A stretch of DNA of 45,332 nt, taken from assembly GCA_945871085.1 (NCBI GenBank), contig CAMBVX010000010.1:1-45332 (forward strand). The letters are read 5' to 3'. Numbering within the stretch: position 1 is the stretch's first letter; the number at the start of each line of letters is the position of its first letter. Below are positions 18,068 to 26,384 of the stretch, piece by piece. The notes below the pieces were generated by a model that did not search any database, had not been told where the DNA came from, and saw only the letters and a program-made list of their open reading frames with translations. The position numbers and the translations under genes are program-made. The stretch comes from Opitutus sp. GAS368 (GTDB lineage Bacteria; Verrucomicrobiota; Verrucomicrobiia; Opitutales; Opitutaceae).

Positions 18068-18423
18068 CGCGCCGGTGCGGCCGCGGCCGCTCGAAGGTTT
18101 GCGTTAAAGCAGCTGCGCGCGAGTCGGCGGAGCTTTTTCGTCGAGATCCGCACCCGCCCACGACTCCGCCACCACGTGCGATTGCGATGATCATCGCGGA
18201 CGAACGCGCGAATGGCTTCATCGATTTCAACGAGGGTCTCGCAGCGTCCCGCCTCCCCGATCAGATCGCGATCCGGAGCGAAATAGTCCCGACCCACGAA
18301 CCCGACGAACGGCGCGAACAGGACCGCGTGGCGATGGAGGCAGCGCCAAAAAACCCGCGCACCGAATTCTTTCGAGGGACAATCTGCTGCCCGGCAATAC
18401 CGTTCCGCAAATGTTTGATTCAC
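18064..18423 (-). CDS. Hypothetical basic protein coupled to the TPR gene
   Basis: About 119 residues from GTG 18423 (TTG 18459 is also open; no ATG is available). Not recognised. Seen: a segment VGFVGRDYFAPDRDLIGEAGRCETLVEIDEAIRAF, given here in two parts as VGFVGRDYFAPDRDLIGEA and GRCETLVEIDEAIRAF, followed by a strongly basic tail (RGRVRISTKKLRRLARSCF). Its stop overlaps the ATG of the TPR gene (ATGA), the best evidence that it is translated. No membrane segment or signal peptide is clear. Confidence 0.5.
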   Translation of the reverse strand: MNQTFAERYCRAADCPSKEFGARVFWRCLHRHAVLFAPFVGFVGRDYFAPDRDLIGEAGRCETLVEIDEAIRAFVRDDHRNRTWWRSRGRVRISTKKLRRLARSCFNANLRAAAAAPAR

Positions 18424-18840
18424 GCCCCCAGCACGGCAGACGACCCTCGTCGCAGGCAACCGCCGTGGGTCACGATTGGGAAAAATTGGCGCACCGTGAC
18501 CGTGACAAAAAATGAAGGCCGCCCAACCCCTTGGACGGCCTTCGCTGACCTAACCTGCACTGTGAACTACCACGGCGAAAGACGAGCCCGCGCGAATTCT
18601 GTTCAAAATCCGTTCACCCCGTGTCATAAATATTCCTTCACGCCAGCCCCGGGTGCTCCGGGAAGTGCCGCCCGTGATGGCCGTGGCCCGGGCTTTCCCA
18701 CCCCCGGTTTCCGCCGCGAGCGAGCAAGAAGTCGGCGCCGCGCCCCGCGTGCGCCGCTGACTTCGCTCCCGGTTAAAACCCCTGCCGCCCTTCGGCGCTG
18801 GGTCGTTCACCACCACCCCGCGAGCGTCGACGCCCGCCCC
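18424..18840. other. Intergenic region with one terminator
   Basis: A 417-bp gap between the small TPR-operon gene and the 3' end of the SNF2 gene. The only structure I can support is the terminator at 18505-18543. Short frames over 18550-18816 are Arg/Gly-rich with no coding signs. The promoter of the TPR operon should lie in the left part. Confidence 0.5.
18505..18543 (-). terminator. Rho-independent terminator downstream of SNF2 gene
   Basis: On the minus strand GAAGGCCG pairs with CGGCCTTC (plus a further CCAA/TTGG after one mismatch), followed by ATTTTTTG. It lies about 300 bases past the SNF2 stop, so the transcript would have a long 3' end. Confidence 0.75.
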
Positions 18841-21576
18841 TCAATCGAGCGTATAGGGCTCAGGTTCGGCCTCAGGCTCCGCGTGGACCGTCAGCGTTAC
18901 GAGGCTCCGCAACGAGCTGAAATGCTGGCTCAGATCAAAGTCACCGCCGAGACCACCGATGAGTTTGTCGAACAGATCTTTCTTCGACGCCTTCAGCGCC
19001 TGGATGCGTTCCTCAATCGTGCCGGCCGTCACCATCCGATAGACGAACACCGTGCTTTTCTGCCCGATCCGATGAACCCGATCCACCGCCTGCGCTTCGA
19101 CGGCGGGATTCCACCAAGGATCGAGCAGGAAAACGTAGTCGGCCGCGTGGAGCGTAATCCCGGTGCCCGCCGCCTTGAGCGAGACGAGCATGGCCGCCGC
19201 GCCCTGCGCCGTTTGAAAACCCTGCACCGGTTTGAGCCGGTCGAGCGTCATGCCCGTCAGCTCATAGCGCGGCAGCTCGGGAAAATGTTTTTGCAGCGCC
19301 TCGCGCACGCGACCGAGCAGCATGACGAATTGCGAAAAGATCACGACCTTGTGGCCACTGCTCACGATCTCCGTGAGTTTCTCGACGAGGAGGTTGATCT
19401 TACCGGAAGCGCTCAGCGGCGCATCGAGCCAGGGCAACATGTCCGGATCGCAGCACGTCTGCCGCAGCCGGGTGAGGAGCGCCAAAAACCCGAAACTCTT
19501 TTCGCGCATGGCCGCGCCGACGTCGTCCCCGAGCCGATCCAAGCCCTCCGAGCAAATCCGGGCATACTCCGCGCGTTGGACGTCGGTGAGCGGGCAAATC
19601 AGCTCCATCTCCATCTTGGGCGGTAACTCGGTCGCCACTTCCTTCTTCGTGCGCCGCAGGACAAACGGCGCGAGCTGGGCCCGCAATCGCACCAAGGTGC
19701 CTTCACGGTCGGCCTGGAGCGAAGCCTCAAAGGTCGCTCGTGATCCCAGCAAGCCCGGTAACAAAAAACGAAAAATACTCCAGAGATCGAGTTGACGGTT
19801 TTCCAGCGGCGTGCCCGTCACCACCACGCGGTGCCGGGCCCGGATCGCGAAACACGTTTGGGTAATTTTGGCATCCGGATTCTTGATGAACTGCCCCTCG
19901 TCCAGCACCGCGTAACCAAACTCCGCACTCGGCAACATGGCCCGGTGTTTGCGCAGTTGGGTATAGCTCGCGAGCCAGATCACCGCGTCTTTTCGCTGGT
20001 TAAAATCATGCCCGGTCTTGAGCACATCGACGGCGAGCTGCGGGAAAAACTTCGCGATCTCTTCGCGCCACACCGGCACCACGCTGGCGGGGCACACGAT
20101 CAGATGCGGCTTGCCCGGAATCGGACGGACCGCGAGCAAGGACAACACTTGCATGGTTTTGCCGAGGCCCATCTCGTCGGCGAGCAGGCCGTGGCAGCCG
20201 ACGTCGCACAGGTGGTGCATCCACTCCACACCGCGCCGCTGATACGGGCGCAACAGCTCGGGCAACACCGGCGGTGCCGGCGGCGCCGCGAGCACGCTCT
20301 GGCGCCACTCTTCAATCTCCGGGGCGAGGGTGAGGCGCAGGCGGGTGTCGCTAAACAGCGAAAAAATCAAATACGGGCAGAGTGCCCCCTGCTCTGCTGC
20401 ATCGGATCCCTGCGTCTCCTCTACATTTTTCTGCCAAGCATTAAACGACGCCCATTTCTCCGCCGGGAGCGCGACGATCCCGATGCTGGGCAGGAGCACC
20501 GGCTGGCCGTTGCGTTTCAGCAGCGCCGTGACCTCCGTTTCCGTGAGCATCCGTTCGCCGGCGCGGAAGATCCACCGCAGATTTAGCGCGGCATGTTCGC
20601 CGCCACCGGCGGTGGCTCCGTCTTTCGGCGTCGCGCGCTCCGCGACCGCTTCGATTTCGATGGCCCGGGTGCCCTTCAGCAGATTCGCCGATTTTTCATC
20701 GAGCTCGATCACGAAGAGCCGCTTCCAGGCCGGCAGCACCGTCTTCAGGAAGTTGGGCATCTCGATCAGTGACTCCATCACATACACGCCGGTGTCGTGG
20801 TGGTAGTGGAAGTGTGCCTTGCGCGCGTAGGCCGCGAGACCGATGAGTTTAGCCCGTTCACCTGAAGTCACATGACCGTTGCCGGTCGCGTGCGCCTCCG
20901 GTCCCAGCGCCAGATGTTTCGTCTTCTTGTCGGCGTCGAGCCACGCCGCCTGAAACGTCAACCCCACCGACCGAGTCTTGAACACCAGCACCAGTGCCCG
21001 CGAGGGTCCGTGATGACTGCCCACCGCCGCAGTGGCCGGCGGCGCGGGTTTCGCCGGGACCGGCCCGTGGCCATTTCCGCTCGCCGCCGCGGCCGCAGCT
21101 GCCGCTGCACCACGTCCGAAACCCTGCGGCTGGCGATGCACGAAAGCTGGCCCGGGGCTCGGATGATTCCCGTGCCCGTTACCTCCGAAATGAACGGGCG
21201 CGCCGTGGCTCGGAGCGGCCCGTGGCGGGTCCCCCGGCAACGCCGAGATTTCATCTGCCACGAGTTCCTCAATCTCGTGTAACCCGGCAACCGCGAGCGC
21301 ATGCGCCAGCTCATGGTCGGTCGAGGAGGACCGCACGCTCAACCCTTCACTGGTCCACTCAATGACGGCGTATTCGTCTTTTTTCTCGATGCGCCGATGC
21401 ACGATCGCGTCGTGATCCGTGAGTTCTAATTCTCGCACTTCGCTATCGCGATAAATCTGCCGGCCCGCTTCGAGCTGGGTGGCCGTGAAAGCCCCCGACC
21501 AGTCGTGCTCGAGTTTTCCGAACCAAAATTCGAGTGAATGAGGAGTATAGACGCGCTTTGGGCCGTGTGACTGCAT
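18841..21576 (-). CDS. SNF2 family DEAD/DEAH-box helicase
   Basis: About 911 residues from ATG 21576. Seen: an N-terminal region of about 450 residues with a Gly/Ala/His-rich low-complexity linker, then all SNF2 ATPase motifs: LLADEMGLGKTMQ (I), DEGQ in place of DEAH/DEAQ (II), VVTGTPLENRQLDLWSIF (III), VVIFSQFVMLL (IV), LKAAGTGITLHAADYVFLLD (V) and QAVDRVHRIGQ (VI). It is a DNA-translocating ATPase of the bacterial SNF2/RapA-like group; cellular role unknown. No zinc-binding SWIM cysteines are visible at the N-terminus. The frame extends to 21894, but that addition is Gly/Arg-rich and overlaps the divergent glycosyltransferase promoter, so I reject it. Confidence 0.9.
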   Translation of the reverse strand: MQSHGPKRVYTPHSLEFWFGKLEHDWSGAFTATQLEAGRQIYRDSEVRELELTDHDAIVHRRIEKKDEYAVIEWTSEGLSVRSSSTDHELAHALAVAGLHEIEELVADEISALPGDPPRAAPSHGAPVHFGGNGHGNHPSPGPAFVHRQPQGFGRGAAAAAAAAASGNGHGPVPAKPAPPATAAVGSHHGPSRALVLVFKTRSVGLTFQAAWLDADKKTKHLALGPEAHATGNGHVTSGERAKLIGLAAYARKAHFHYHHDTGVYVMESLIEMPNFLKTVLPAWKRLFVIELDEKSANLLKGTRAIEIEAVAERATPKDGATAGGGEHAALNLRWIFRAGERMLTETEVTALLKRNGQPVLLPSIGIVALPAEKWASFNAWQKNVEETQGSDAAEQGALCPYLIFSLFSDTRLRLTLAPEIEEWRQSVLAAPPAPPVLPELLRPYQRRGVEWMHHLCDVGCHGLLADEMGLGKTMQVLSLLAVRPIPGKPHLIVCPASVVPVWREEIAKFFPQLAVDVLKTGHDFNQRKDAVIWLASYTQLRKHRAMLPSAEFGYAVLDEGQFIKNPDAKITQTCFAIRARHRVVVTGTPLENRQLDLWSIFRFLLPGLLGSRATFEASLQADREGTLVRLRAQLAPFVLRRTKKEVATELPPKMEMELICPLTDVQRAEYARICSEGLDRLGDDVGAAMREKSFGFLALLTRLRQTCCDPDMLPWLDAPLSASGKINLLVEKLTEIVSSGHKVVIFSQFVMLLGRVREALQKHFPELPRYELTGMTLDRLKPVQGFQTAQGAAAMLVSLKAAGTGITLHAADYVFLLDPWWNPAVEAQAVDRVHRIGQKSTVFVYRMVTAGTIEERIQALKASKKDLFDKLIGGLGGDFDLSQHFSSLRSLVTLTVHAEPEAEPEPYTLD

Positions 21577-21664
21577 CCGCGGGAAAACGGCCAACCTAAA
21601 AAGCGCCCCCAGTGGTGCAACCCCTAAGTTGCGCCAAAATCGTCTCCGCGCGAGTTGCCCAAAA

Positions 21665-21692
21665 TGTAACACGCCCGCCACGCGTTCGCCAC
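21665..21692 (+). promoter_or_regulatory. PHO-box-like tandem repeat, site 3 (glycolipid/PlcP operon)
   Basis: Units TGTAAC (21665), CGCCAC (21676) and CGCCAC (21687) sit 11 nt apart; the last two are part of an exact CGCCACG direct repeat with a 4-nt spacer. The GTAACACGCCCG block is identical to site 2. The glycosyltransferase start is 80 bases downstream. Found by eye. Confidence 0.5.
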
Positions 21693-21771
21693 GGAGACCG
21701 CGCATCCTGCGTGCCCAACCGCCACCGCCACCACCGCCCCTTCCAATCTCAAATCCCCCCGCACCCCCGAC

Positions 21772-22935
21772 GTGAAAATCGCCCTTGTCACCGAAACATT
21801 CCCTCCGGAAGTAAATGGCGTGGCGATGACGTTCGGTGTCATCGCCCGCGAACTCGGTCGACGCGGCCATTCCGTCACGGTCTACCGGCCGCACCGCGCC
21901 GACCTTTCACTCGCTCGGGCCCAACCGGATTTCGAGGAAGTCCCGCTGCCAGGATTCCCTGTGCCCGGCTACCCGCTCTTGCGCTTCGGCCTGCCCGCCG
22001 GCCCCACGCTCCGTCGCCAATGGCGTGCGCACCGCCCCGACTTGGTGCACGTCGTGACGGAAGGTCCGCTCGGCGCGTCGGCGATCACCGCCGCGCGGGC
22101 ACTCGGCATTCCGGTGACCTCGAGTTTTCACACAAATTTTCACGCTTACACCCAGCACTACGGCTACGCCCGCCTCCATCGCCTCGTGCTCTGGTGGCTG
22201 CGGCGCGTCCACAACCGCACCGCGCGCACTTTTGTGCCCACCGTCGAACTTTGCACCGAGCTTGAGGCCGTCGGCTTTCGGGATCTCGCCGTCCTTTCGC
22301 GCGGCGTTGACACGTGGCAGTTTCATCCCGCCCGGCGCTCCGGTGACCTGCGCCTGAAGTGGGATGCGGCGCCGGAAAACCCAGTCGTGCTGCACGTCGG
22401 CCGCATGGCTCCGGAGAAAAACTATCCGCTGCTGTTTGCGTGCTTTGCCGCCATGCGGGCGGCCAATCCCCGCTGCCGTTTCGTGCTCGCCGGGGAGGGC
22501 CCCCTCAAGGCCAAACTTGTGCGCGACCACCCCGAGTGTACTTTTGCCGGGTTTTTTTCGCGCGAAGAAATTGGCCGTTACTACGCGTCCGCCGATATCT
22601 ATATCCACGCCAGCCTCACGGAGACCTTCGGTAACGTTCTCACCGAAGCCCTGTCCAGCGGCCTCGCCGTCGCCGGATTTGACTACGCCGCCGCCCGGCA
22701 GTTTGTCCAACATGGCCACAACGGTTTGGCGGTCCCCACCGACCGGCCCGACATGCTCGTGGATGCCGCGGCGCGGCTGGCGACCGACGCCCCCTTGCGG
22801 GCCCACCTCCGGGCCTCGGCCCGCGCCGCCGTGGAACCGCAGTCGTGGGAAACCGTGATCGGCCGCTTCGAATCCGACTTGGCCGAAGTGGTCGCCCGCT
22901 CTCCCTCCCCCGCCCTCCGCCCTGTCGTCGCATGA
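21772..22935 (+). CDS. GT4 family glycosyltransferase, probably diacylglycerol glycosyltransferase (Agt/SqdX-like role)
   Basis: A 387-residue GT-B enzyme. Seen: N-terminal ETFPPEVNGVAMTFGVIARE, the usual opening of the MgtA/PimB/SqdX group; SSFHTNFHAYTQHYG; LSRGVDTWQFHP; donor-binding HVGRMAPEKNYPLLF; and the E-x7-E motif in ASLTETFGNVLTEALSSG. It transfers a sugar from a nucleotide donor in the cytoplasm, probably at the membrane surface. It heads a four-gene operon with a PlcP-like gene. In other bacteria PlcP and a GT4 glycosyltransferase (Agt) are paired and replace phospholipids with glycolipids when phosphate is short; I infer the same here. The start is GTG. The donor sugar cannot be told. 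Confidence 0.75.
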   Translation: MKIALVTETFPPEVNGVAMTFGVIARELGRRGHSVTVYRPHRADLSLARAQPDFEEVPLPGFPVPGYPLLRFGLPAGPTLRRQWRAHRPDLVHVVTEGPLGASAITAARALGIPVTSSFHTNFHAYTQHYGYARLHRLVLWWLRRVHNRTARTFVPTVELCTELEAVGFRDLAVLSRGVDTWQFHPARRSGDLRLKWDAAPENPVVLHVGRMAPEKNYPLLFACFAAMRAANPRCRFVLAGEGPLKAKLVRDHPECTFAGFFSREEIGRYYASADIYIHASLTETFGNVLTEALSSGLAVAGFDYAAARQFVQHGHNGLAVPTDRPDMLVDAAARLATDAPLRAHLRASARAAVEPQSWETVIGRFESDLAEVVARSPSPALRPVVA

Positions 22936-24122
22936 AAAAAGCCCTCGTCCTCGTTCTCACCGCCGGTTTTGGCGAAGGTCACAACGCCGCCGCCCGCGCG
23001 CTCGCCGCCGCGCTCGATGCCAGCCATGGTCCGGGCACCGCCCGCTTGGTCGACGTGTTCGCTTTGGCTTCGCCGCGGCTCAACGAACTTTCCCGCCGAC
23101 TTTACCTCGGCATGATCAATCGCACCCCGCGTCTCTGGAGCGCGGTCTACGCGTGGGTCGACCGCACCGCCCTCTTCCCCGCCATGCTCCCGTTCCTCCA
23201 CCGGGAGACCCGCGTCTTGGACCAGATCATCACTGCGGAACAACCGGCCATTCTCTGCAGCACTTATCCCGTCTACGCGTTCCTGCTCGATAAACTCGCC
23301 CGTGACGGCCGGGCGCTGCCGCCGCATTTCAACATCGTCACCGACTCGATCAGCATCAACTCGCTGTGGTGGCGCACCCCGTGCGCAGGCTGGTTCGTCC
23401 CCAATCCCGACTCCGCGGAAGTGCTGCACCGCGCCGGTATTCCCGCTCGGCTCGTCCACCCGGCCGGGTTTCCCGTCACGTCGTTTTTCAGCGCCCACGC
23501 CCATGAGCTGCAACCTCCCGGGCTCGCCGGCGGCGCGACGCCGCGGGTCCTCTACATCATCAATTCCGGCACGCGCGATGCCGAGGAGACCGCCACCCAA
23601 TTGCTCGCTGAACGCGGCTGGTCCGTCACCTGTGCCGTCGGCCGCGACGAGCGCCTCCGCGCTCGCCTGGAAAAACTTGCCGCCATCCGCTCCCACCCGG
23701 CGACGATTCTGGGCTGGACCGACCAGATCCCTCGCTTGCTGCTGACTCACCACGTCGTCGTCAGCAAAGCCGGCGGTGCCACCACCCAAGAAGCTATCGC
23801 CGCTCGTTGCCCGATGATTGTGAACCAAATCGTGCCCGGGCAGGAAGAGGGCAATTATGAACTGCTGCGTCGCCACGGTGTCGGTGCCCTCGCCGAGACC
23901 CCGGCCGCCATCGTGCGGGAACTCCGCCGCGCTTTCGCCGACCAGGGCCGCGTGTGGAGCGAGTGGCGGAGCGCCCTCAGTCATCTCACCCGCCCCGAGG
24001 CCGCGCGCGATATCGCCGACCACGTGCTCGCCCACGCGGCTTGCCGCGACGAACCCGTGCCGGTTCCGCTGCAAAACCGGGCGGCGACCGCGTCAACCCG
24101 GCTCGCTACGTCGTCCGCATGA
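22932..24122 (+). CDS. MGDG-synthase-like GT28 glycosyltransferase
   Basis: A 396-residue protein. Seen: TAGFGEGHNAAARALAAAL at 10-28, the signature opening of the MGDG synthase N-terminal domain, LPPHFNIVTDSISINSLWW, and a C-terminal donor-binding part with ILGWTDQIPRLLLTHHVVVS, KAGGATTQEAIAARCPMIV and PGQEEGN. These features place it with MGDG synthases and UgtP-type diacylglycerol glycosyltransferases, which add hexose to diacylglycerol. The ATGA overlap with the GT4 gene and the ATGA at its own stop put it inside a tightly coupled operon. Together with GT4 it could build mono- and diglycosyl diacylglycerol. Acceptor and sugar are inferred. Confidence 0.75.
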   Translation: MKKALVLVLTAGFGEGHNAAARALAAALDASHGPGTARLVDVFALASPRLNELSRRLYLGMINRTPRLWSAVYAWVDRTALFPAMLPFLHRETRVLDQIITAEQPAILCSTYPVYAFLLDKLARDGRALPPHFNIVTDSISINSLWWRTPCAGWFVPNPDSAEVLHRAGIPARLVHPAGFPVTSFFSAHAHELQPPGLAGGATPRVLYIINSGTRDAEETATQLLAERGWSVTCAVGRDERLRARLEKLAAIRSHPATILGWTDQIPRLLLTHHVVVSKAGGATTQEAIAARCPMIVNQIVPGQEEGNYELLRRHGVGALAETPAAIVRELRRAFADQGRVWSEWRSALSHLTRPEAARDIADHVLAHAACRDEPVPVPLQNRAATASTRLATSSA

Positions 24123-25063
24123 AGACCTGCTTTATCTTTAACCCGACTTCGGGGCGCAACCGCCGCCGCACCGGCCTGGCAACCGACCTCCGTGACTTTA
24201 TCGAGTCCCGCTCCCTCGACGCCACGGTCGCCACCACGGAGGGCCCGGGTCATGCCACTCAACTTGCCCGCGACGCGGCCCTTTCCGGCTGCACCACGGT
24301 CGTCGCCGTTGGCGGTGACGGCACAATGAACGAAGTCGCTCAGGCTCTGTTGCACACCCCGGCCGCCCTCGCGCTCGTCCCCTGCGGCTCCGGCAACGGA
24401 CTCGCCCTCCACCTCGGCGTGCCGACGGCACTGCTGCCGGCGCTCAACCTCGTCGCCCTCACGCACGGGCGGGTCGCCCTCATCGATACGGGCAGTGCCA
24501 ACGGACACCCCTTTTTTAATGTAATGGGGCTCGGGCTCGATGCCGACGTGAGCCGCCGCTTCAACACGCTCACCTCGCGCGGCCTTCCGGCCTATGCCCG
24601 CACCGCCCTCGCCGCCTTCCGCGCCCTGCGCACTGAGCGCGTGCTCATCTCGACGGCCGAGCGTCGCGAGACCCTCGATACGCTCTTGGTCGCAATCGCG
24701 AACTCCGACCAATACGGCAACAACGCCCGCATCGCGCCCGGCGCGCGGATCGACGATGGTTCGCTCGATCTGATCGCCGTGCGGCCCGTGGGGCTCATCG
24801 GTGCAGTTACCCTCGCCGCCCGGCTCTTTTCCGGCCGGTTTGATCAAAGTGCGCACGTCTGCCGACTCCGGGGACCGAGCTTCGTCATCGAACGCGCCGC
24901 CCCGGGCCTCATCCACACCGATGGTGAAACTCACGAAACCGGCGCCACGGTCGGAGTTCTGGTCCACCCGCGCAGCCTGCGCATGGTCGTGCCTGCCACC
25001 TCGTCCGCTGTCGCAGCGAGCGACGACCTCGCGCCGGCCGGCTTTGCCTTCCAGTTGCCATGA
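24119..25063 (+). CDS. Diacylglycerol kinase family (YegS/LCB-type) lipid kinase
   Basis: A 314-residue protein. Seen: IFNPTSGRNRRR at the N-terminus, VVAVGGDGTMNEVAQ with the nucleotide-binding GGDGT at 65-69, PCGSGNGLALHLG, FFNVMGLGLDADVS, and a C-terminal beta-sandwich with IHTDGETHE. This is the DAGK catalytic domain family, which phosphorylates diacylglycerol or related lipids. Coupled by ATGA to the genes on both sides. In a PlcP operon the likely job is to return part of the released diacylglycerol to phosphatidic acid and so balance the flux; a bacterial DAGK-like protein next to plcP/agt fits this. The exact lipid is not shown. Confidence 0.8.
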   Translation: MKTCFIFNPTSGRNRRRTGLATDLRDFIESRSLDATVATTEGPGHATQLARDAALSGCTTVVAVGGDGTMNEVAQALLHTPAALALVPCGSGNGLALHLGVPTALLPALNLVALTHGRVALIDTGSANGHPFFNVMGLGLDADVSRRFNTLTSRGLPAYARTALAAFRALRTERVLISTAERRETLDTLLVAIANSDQYGNNARIAPGARIDDGSLDLIAVRPVGLIGAVTLAARLFSGRFDQSAHVCRLRGPSFVIERAAPGLIHTDGETHETGATVGVLVHPRSLRMVVPATSSAVAASDDLAPAGFAFQLP

Positions 25064-25881
25064 AAAACCTCCTCCGCGTCCGCACGGTCATCCTGTCCGA
25101 CGTCCATCTTGGCACCGTCGAATCCAAAGCGGCCGAAGTGAACCATTTTCTCCGGCATACGCGTTGCGCAAAACTCATTTTGAACGGCGATATCATCGAC
25201 GGCTGGCAACTCACCCGCTCCGGCCAGTGGACCAAAGCCCACACTCGCTTCATCCGCATCGTCCTCAAGAAACTGGAGAAACGCGACACGGAGGTTATCT
25301 ACCTCCGGGGCAACCACGACGATATCCTCGCCTCCTTTCTCCCGCTTGATTTCGAGAATCTCCGCATCGTCGAAGACTACATTCACGAGACCCCGCGCGG
25401 CCGCTACCTCGTCCTCCACGGCGACGTCTTCGACACCATTACGAAAAACTTTGTCTGGCTCGCGCACGTCGGCGACTGGGGCTACCAATTCCTCCTGAAA
25501 CTAAACCGCGCCTACAACGTGTGGCGCTCGTGGCGGGGAAAAGAATATTGGTCGCTCAGCAAAGCCATCAAGGCCCGCGTCAAACAGGCGGTCAGCCACG
25601 TCGGCGATTTCGAAACTCACATCGTCGAACTCGCCCGGGCGCGCGGCTGCACCGGCGTCATGTGTGGGCACATTCACACGGCGGCGGACAAAATGATGGG
25701 CGACATTCATTACTTGAATAGCGGAGATTGGGTGGAATCACTTAGCGCCGTCGTCGAGCACTTCGACGGGCGCTTCGAACTCATCCATTTTACGGACTTC
25801 GTGCGCGATTTCCCCCTCGACCCCGTCGACGGTGGCTACGACGACGCCGTCGACACGATCCCCGTCGCGGTGACCAGCTAG
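25060..25881 (+). CDS. plcP: Calcineurin-like metallophosphoesterase, PlcP-like phospholipase C (alternatively LpxH-like)
   Basis: A 273-residue protein without signal peptide. Seen: metal-binding motifs SDVHLG (Asp14, His16), NGDIIDGW (Asp44), RGNHDD (Asn85, His86), LHGDVFD and CGHIHT, and the C-terminal YLNSGDWVESLSAVVEHFDGR, which closely recalls PlcP proteins such as that of Sinorhizobium. PlcP removes the phosphorylated head group from phosphatidylcholine, -ethanolamine or -glycerol under phosphate limitation, giving diacylglycerol. Annotation pipelines often label this family UDP-2,3-diacylglucosamine diphosphatase. Last gene of the glycolipid operon, coupled by ATGA. The partnership with two diacylglycerol glycosyltransferases and a diacylglycerol kinase favours PlcP over LpxH. 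Confidence 0.7.
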   Translation: MKNLLRVRTVILSDVHLGTVESKAAEVNHFLRHTRCAKLILNGDIIDGWQLTRSGQWTKAHTRFIRIVLKKLEKRDTEVIYLRGNHDDILASFLPLDFENLRIVEDYIHETPRGRYLVLHGDVFDTITKNFVWLAHVGDWGYQFLLKLNRAYNVWRSWRGKEYWSLSKAIKARVKQAVSHVGDFETHIVELARARGCTGVMCGHIHTAADKMMGDIHYLNSGDWVESLSAVVEHFDGRFELIHFTDFVRDFPLDPVDGGYDDAVDTIPVAVTS

Positions 25882-26013
25882 TATTTCGCGGTTATTTTCG
25901 GCGAACAAAACCCTGTTTCCCAGCGTCAGTGTCACGTCACACGTGACCCGTGATTTGAGCGTTTATTTGGGAGGAACGTGACGGCGGAATCCTCGCCAAA
26001 AATTTTCGCCGCT

Positions 26014-26099
26014 TGATTGTCATCGCGATCCCGAGGAACGCGGGCGGGGCGAACCCGCGCGATGGAGTGCGTCGCCGCTCCGCTCCTCCTGAACCCCAG
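26014..26099. repeat. CATCGCG-type palindromic repeat, copy R2
   Basis: Second copy of the repeat at 3213, beginning TTGTCATCGCGATCCCGAGG (with one change at the second T) and followed at once by the P1 palindrome, as in copies R3 and R4. Upstream, 25930-25960 holds a small GTCACGT/ACGTGAC palindrome, which also precedes R4 in a related form. The 25882-26384 gap has no gene. Confidence 0.65.
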
Positions 26100-26100
26100 C

Positions 26101-26332
26101 GGGTTTGTCCTCGCGCAGGAGCCGCCGCGACTGCGGCAATCCACGGCGCACGGCCCGCTGATATCAATCGCCCAAAAGAGTCAGACTTTGATTTGCCAGG
26201 TAGCCGCGAGCGCCAGCGAGTGGTGATCCGTCCACTCGCTGGCGCTCGCGGCTACCGAAAAGTCCAGTGATCAAAGGACGTGGGTATGAATGGCCGTCTT
26301 CGGCAAAGCCTCCTTCGCTCTGACAAACGCAG
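26101..26332. repeat. CATTGCG-type palindrome P1, interrupted by the 124-bp element B
   Basis: Left half 26101-26160 (TTTGTCCTCGCGCAGGAG, GCGGCAATCCA) and right half 26285-26332 (ATGAATGGCCGTCTTCGG, GCCTCCTTCGC, TGACAAA) correspond to the two halves of the intact palindrome at 30369-30461. The 124-bp element lies exactly between them. Confidence 0.65.
26161..26284. repeat. 124-bp hairpin repeat, copy B (nested)
   Basis: Full copy, ATATCAATCGCCC to CAAAGGACGTGGG. The stem is perfect over 25 bp (26199-26223 with 26232-26256) around the 8-nt loop TGATCCGT, and outer CTTTGAT/ATCAAAG arms can extend it. Inserted within palindrome P1. Confidence 0.92.
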
Positions 26333-26384
26333 AGAGAGACTCAAACCGTGTTGCGCTTTCACGCCGGACTGGGTCCTGCGTCGA

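Noticed and set aside
18550-18816. Reverse 88-codon frame in the gap after SNF2
   Set aside because: Low-complexity, no start signal and no relation to neighbours.
18187-19626. 479-codon forward frame reaching into the SNF2 gene
   Set aside because: Overlaps SNF2 helicase motifs V-VI on the other strand and has no recognisable domains.
21577-21894. Upstream extension of the SNF2 gene
   Set aside because: Gly/Arg-rich and covers the promoter and start of the divergent glycosyltransferase gene.
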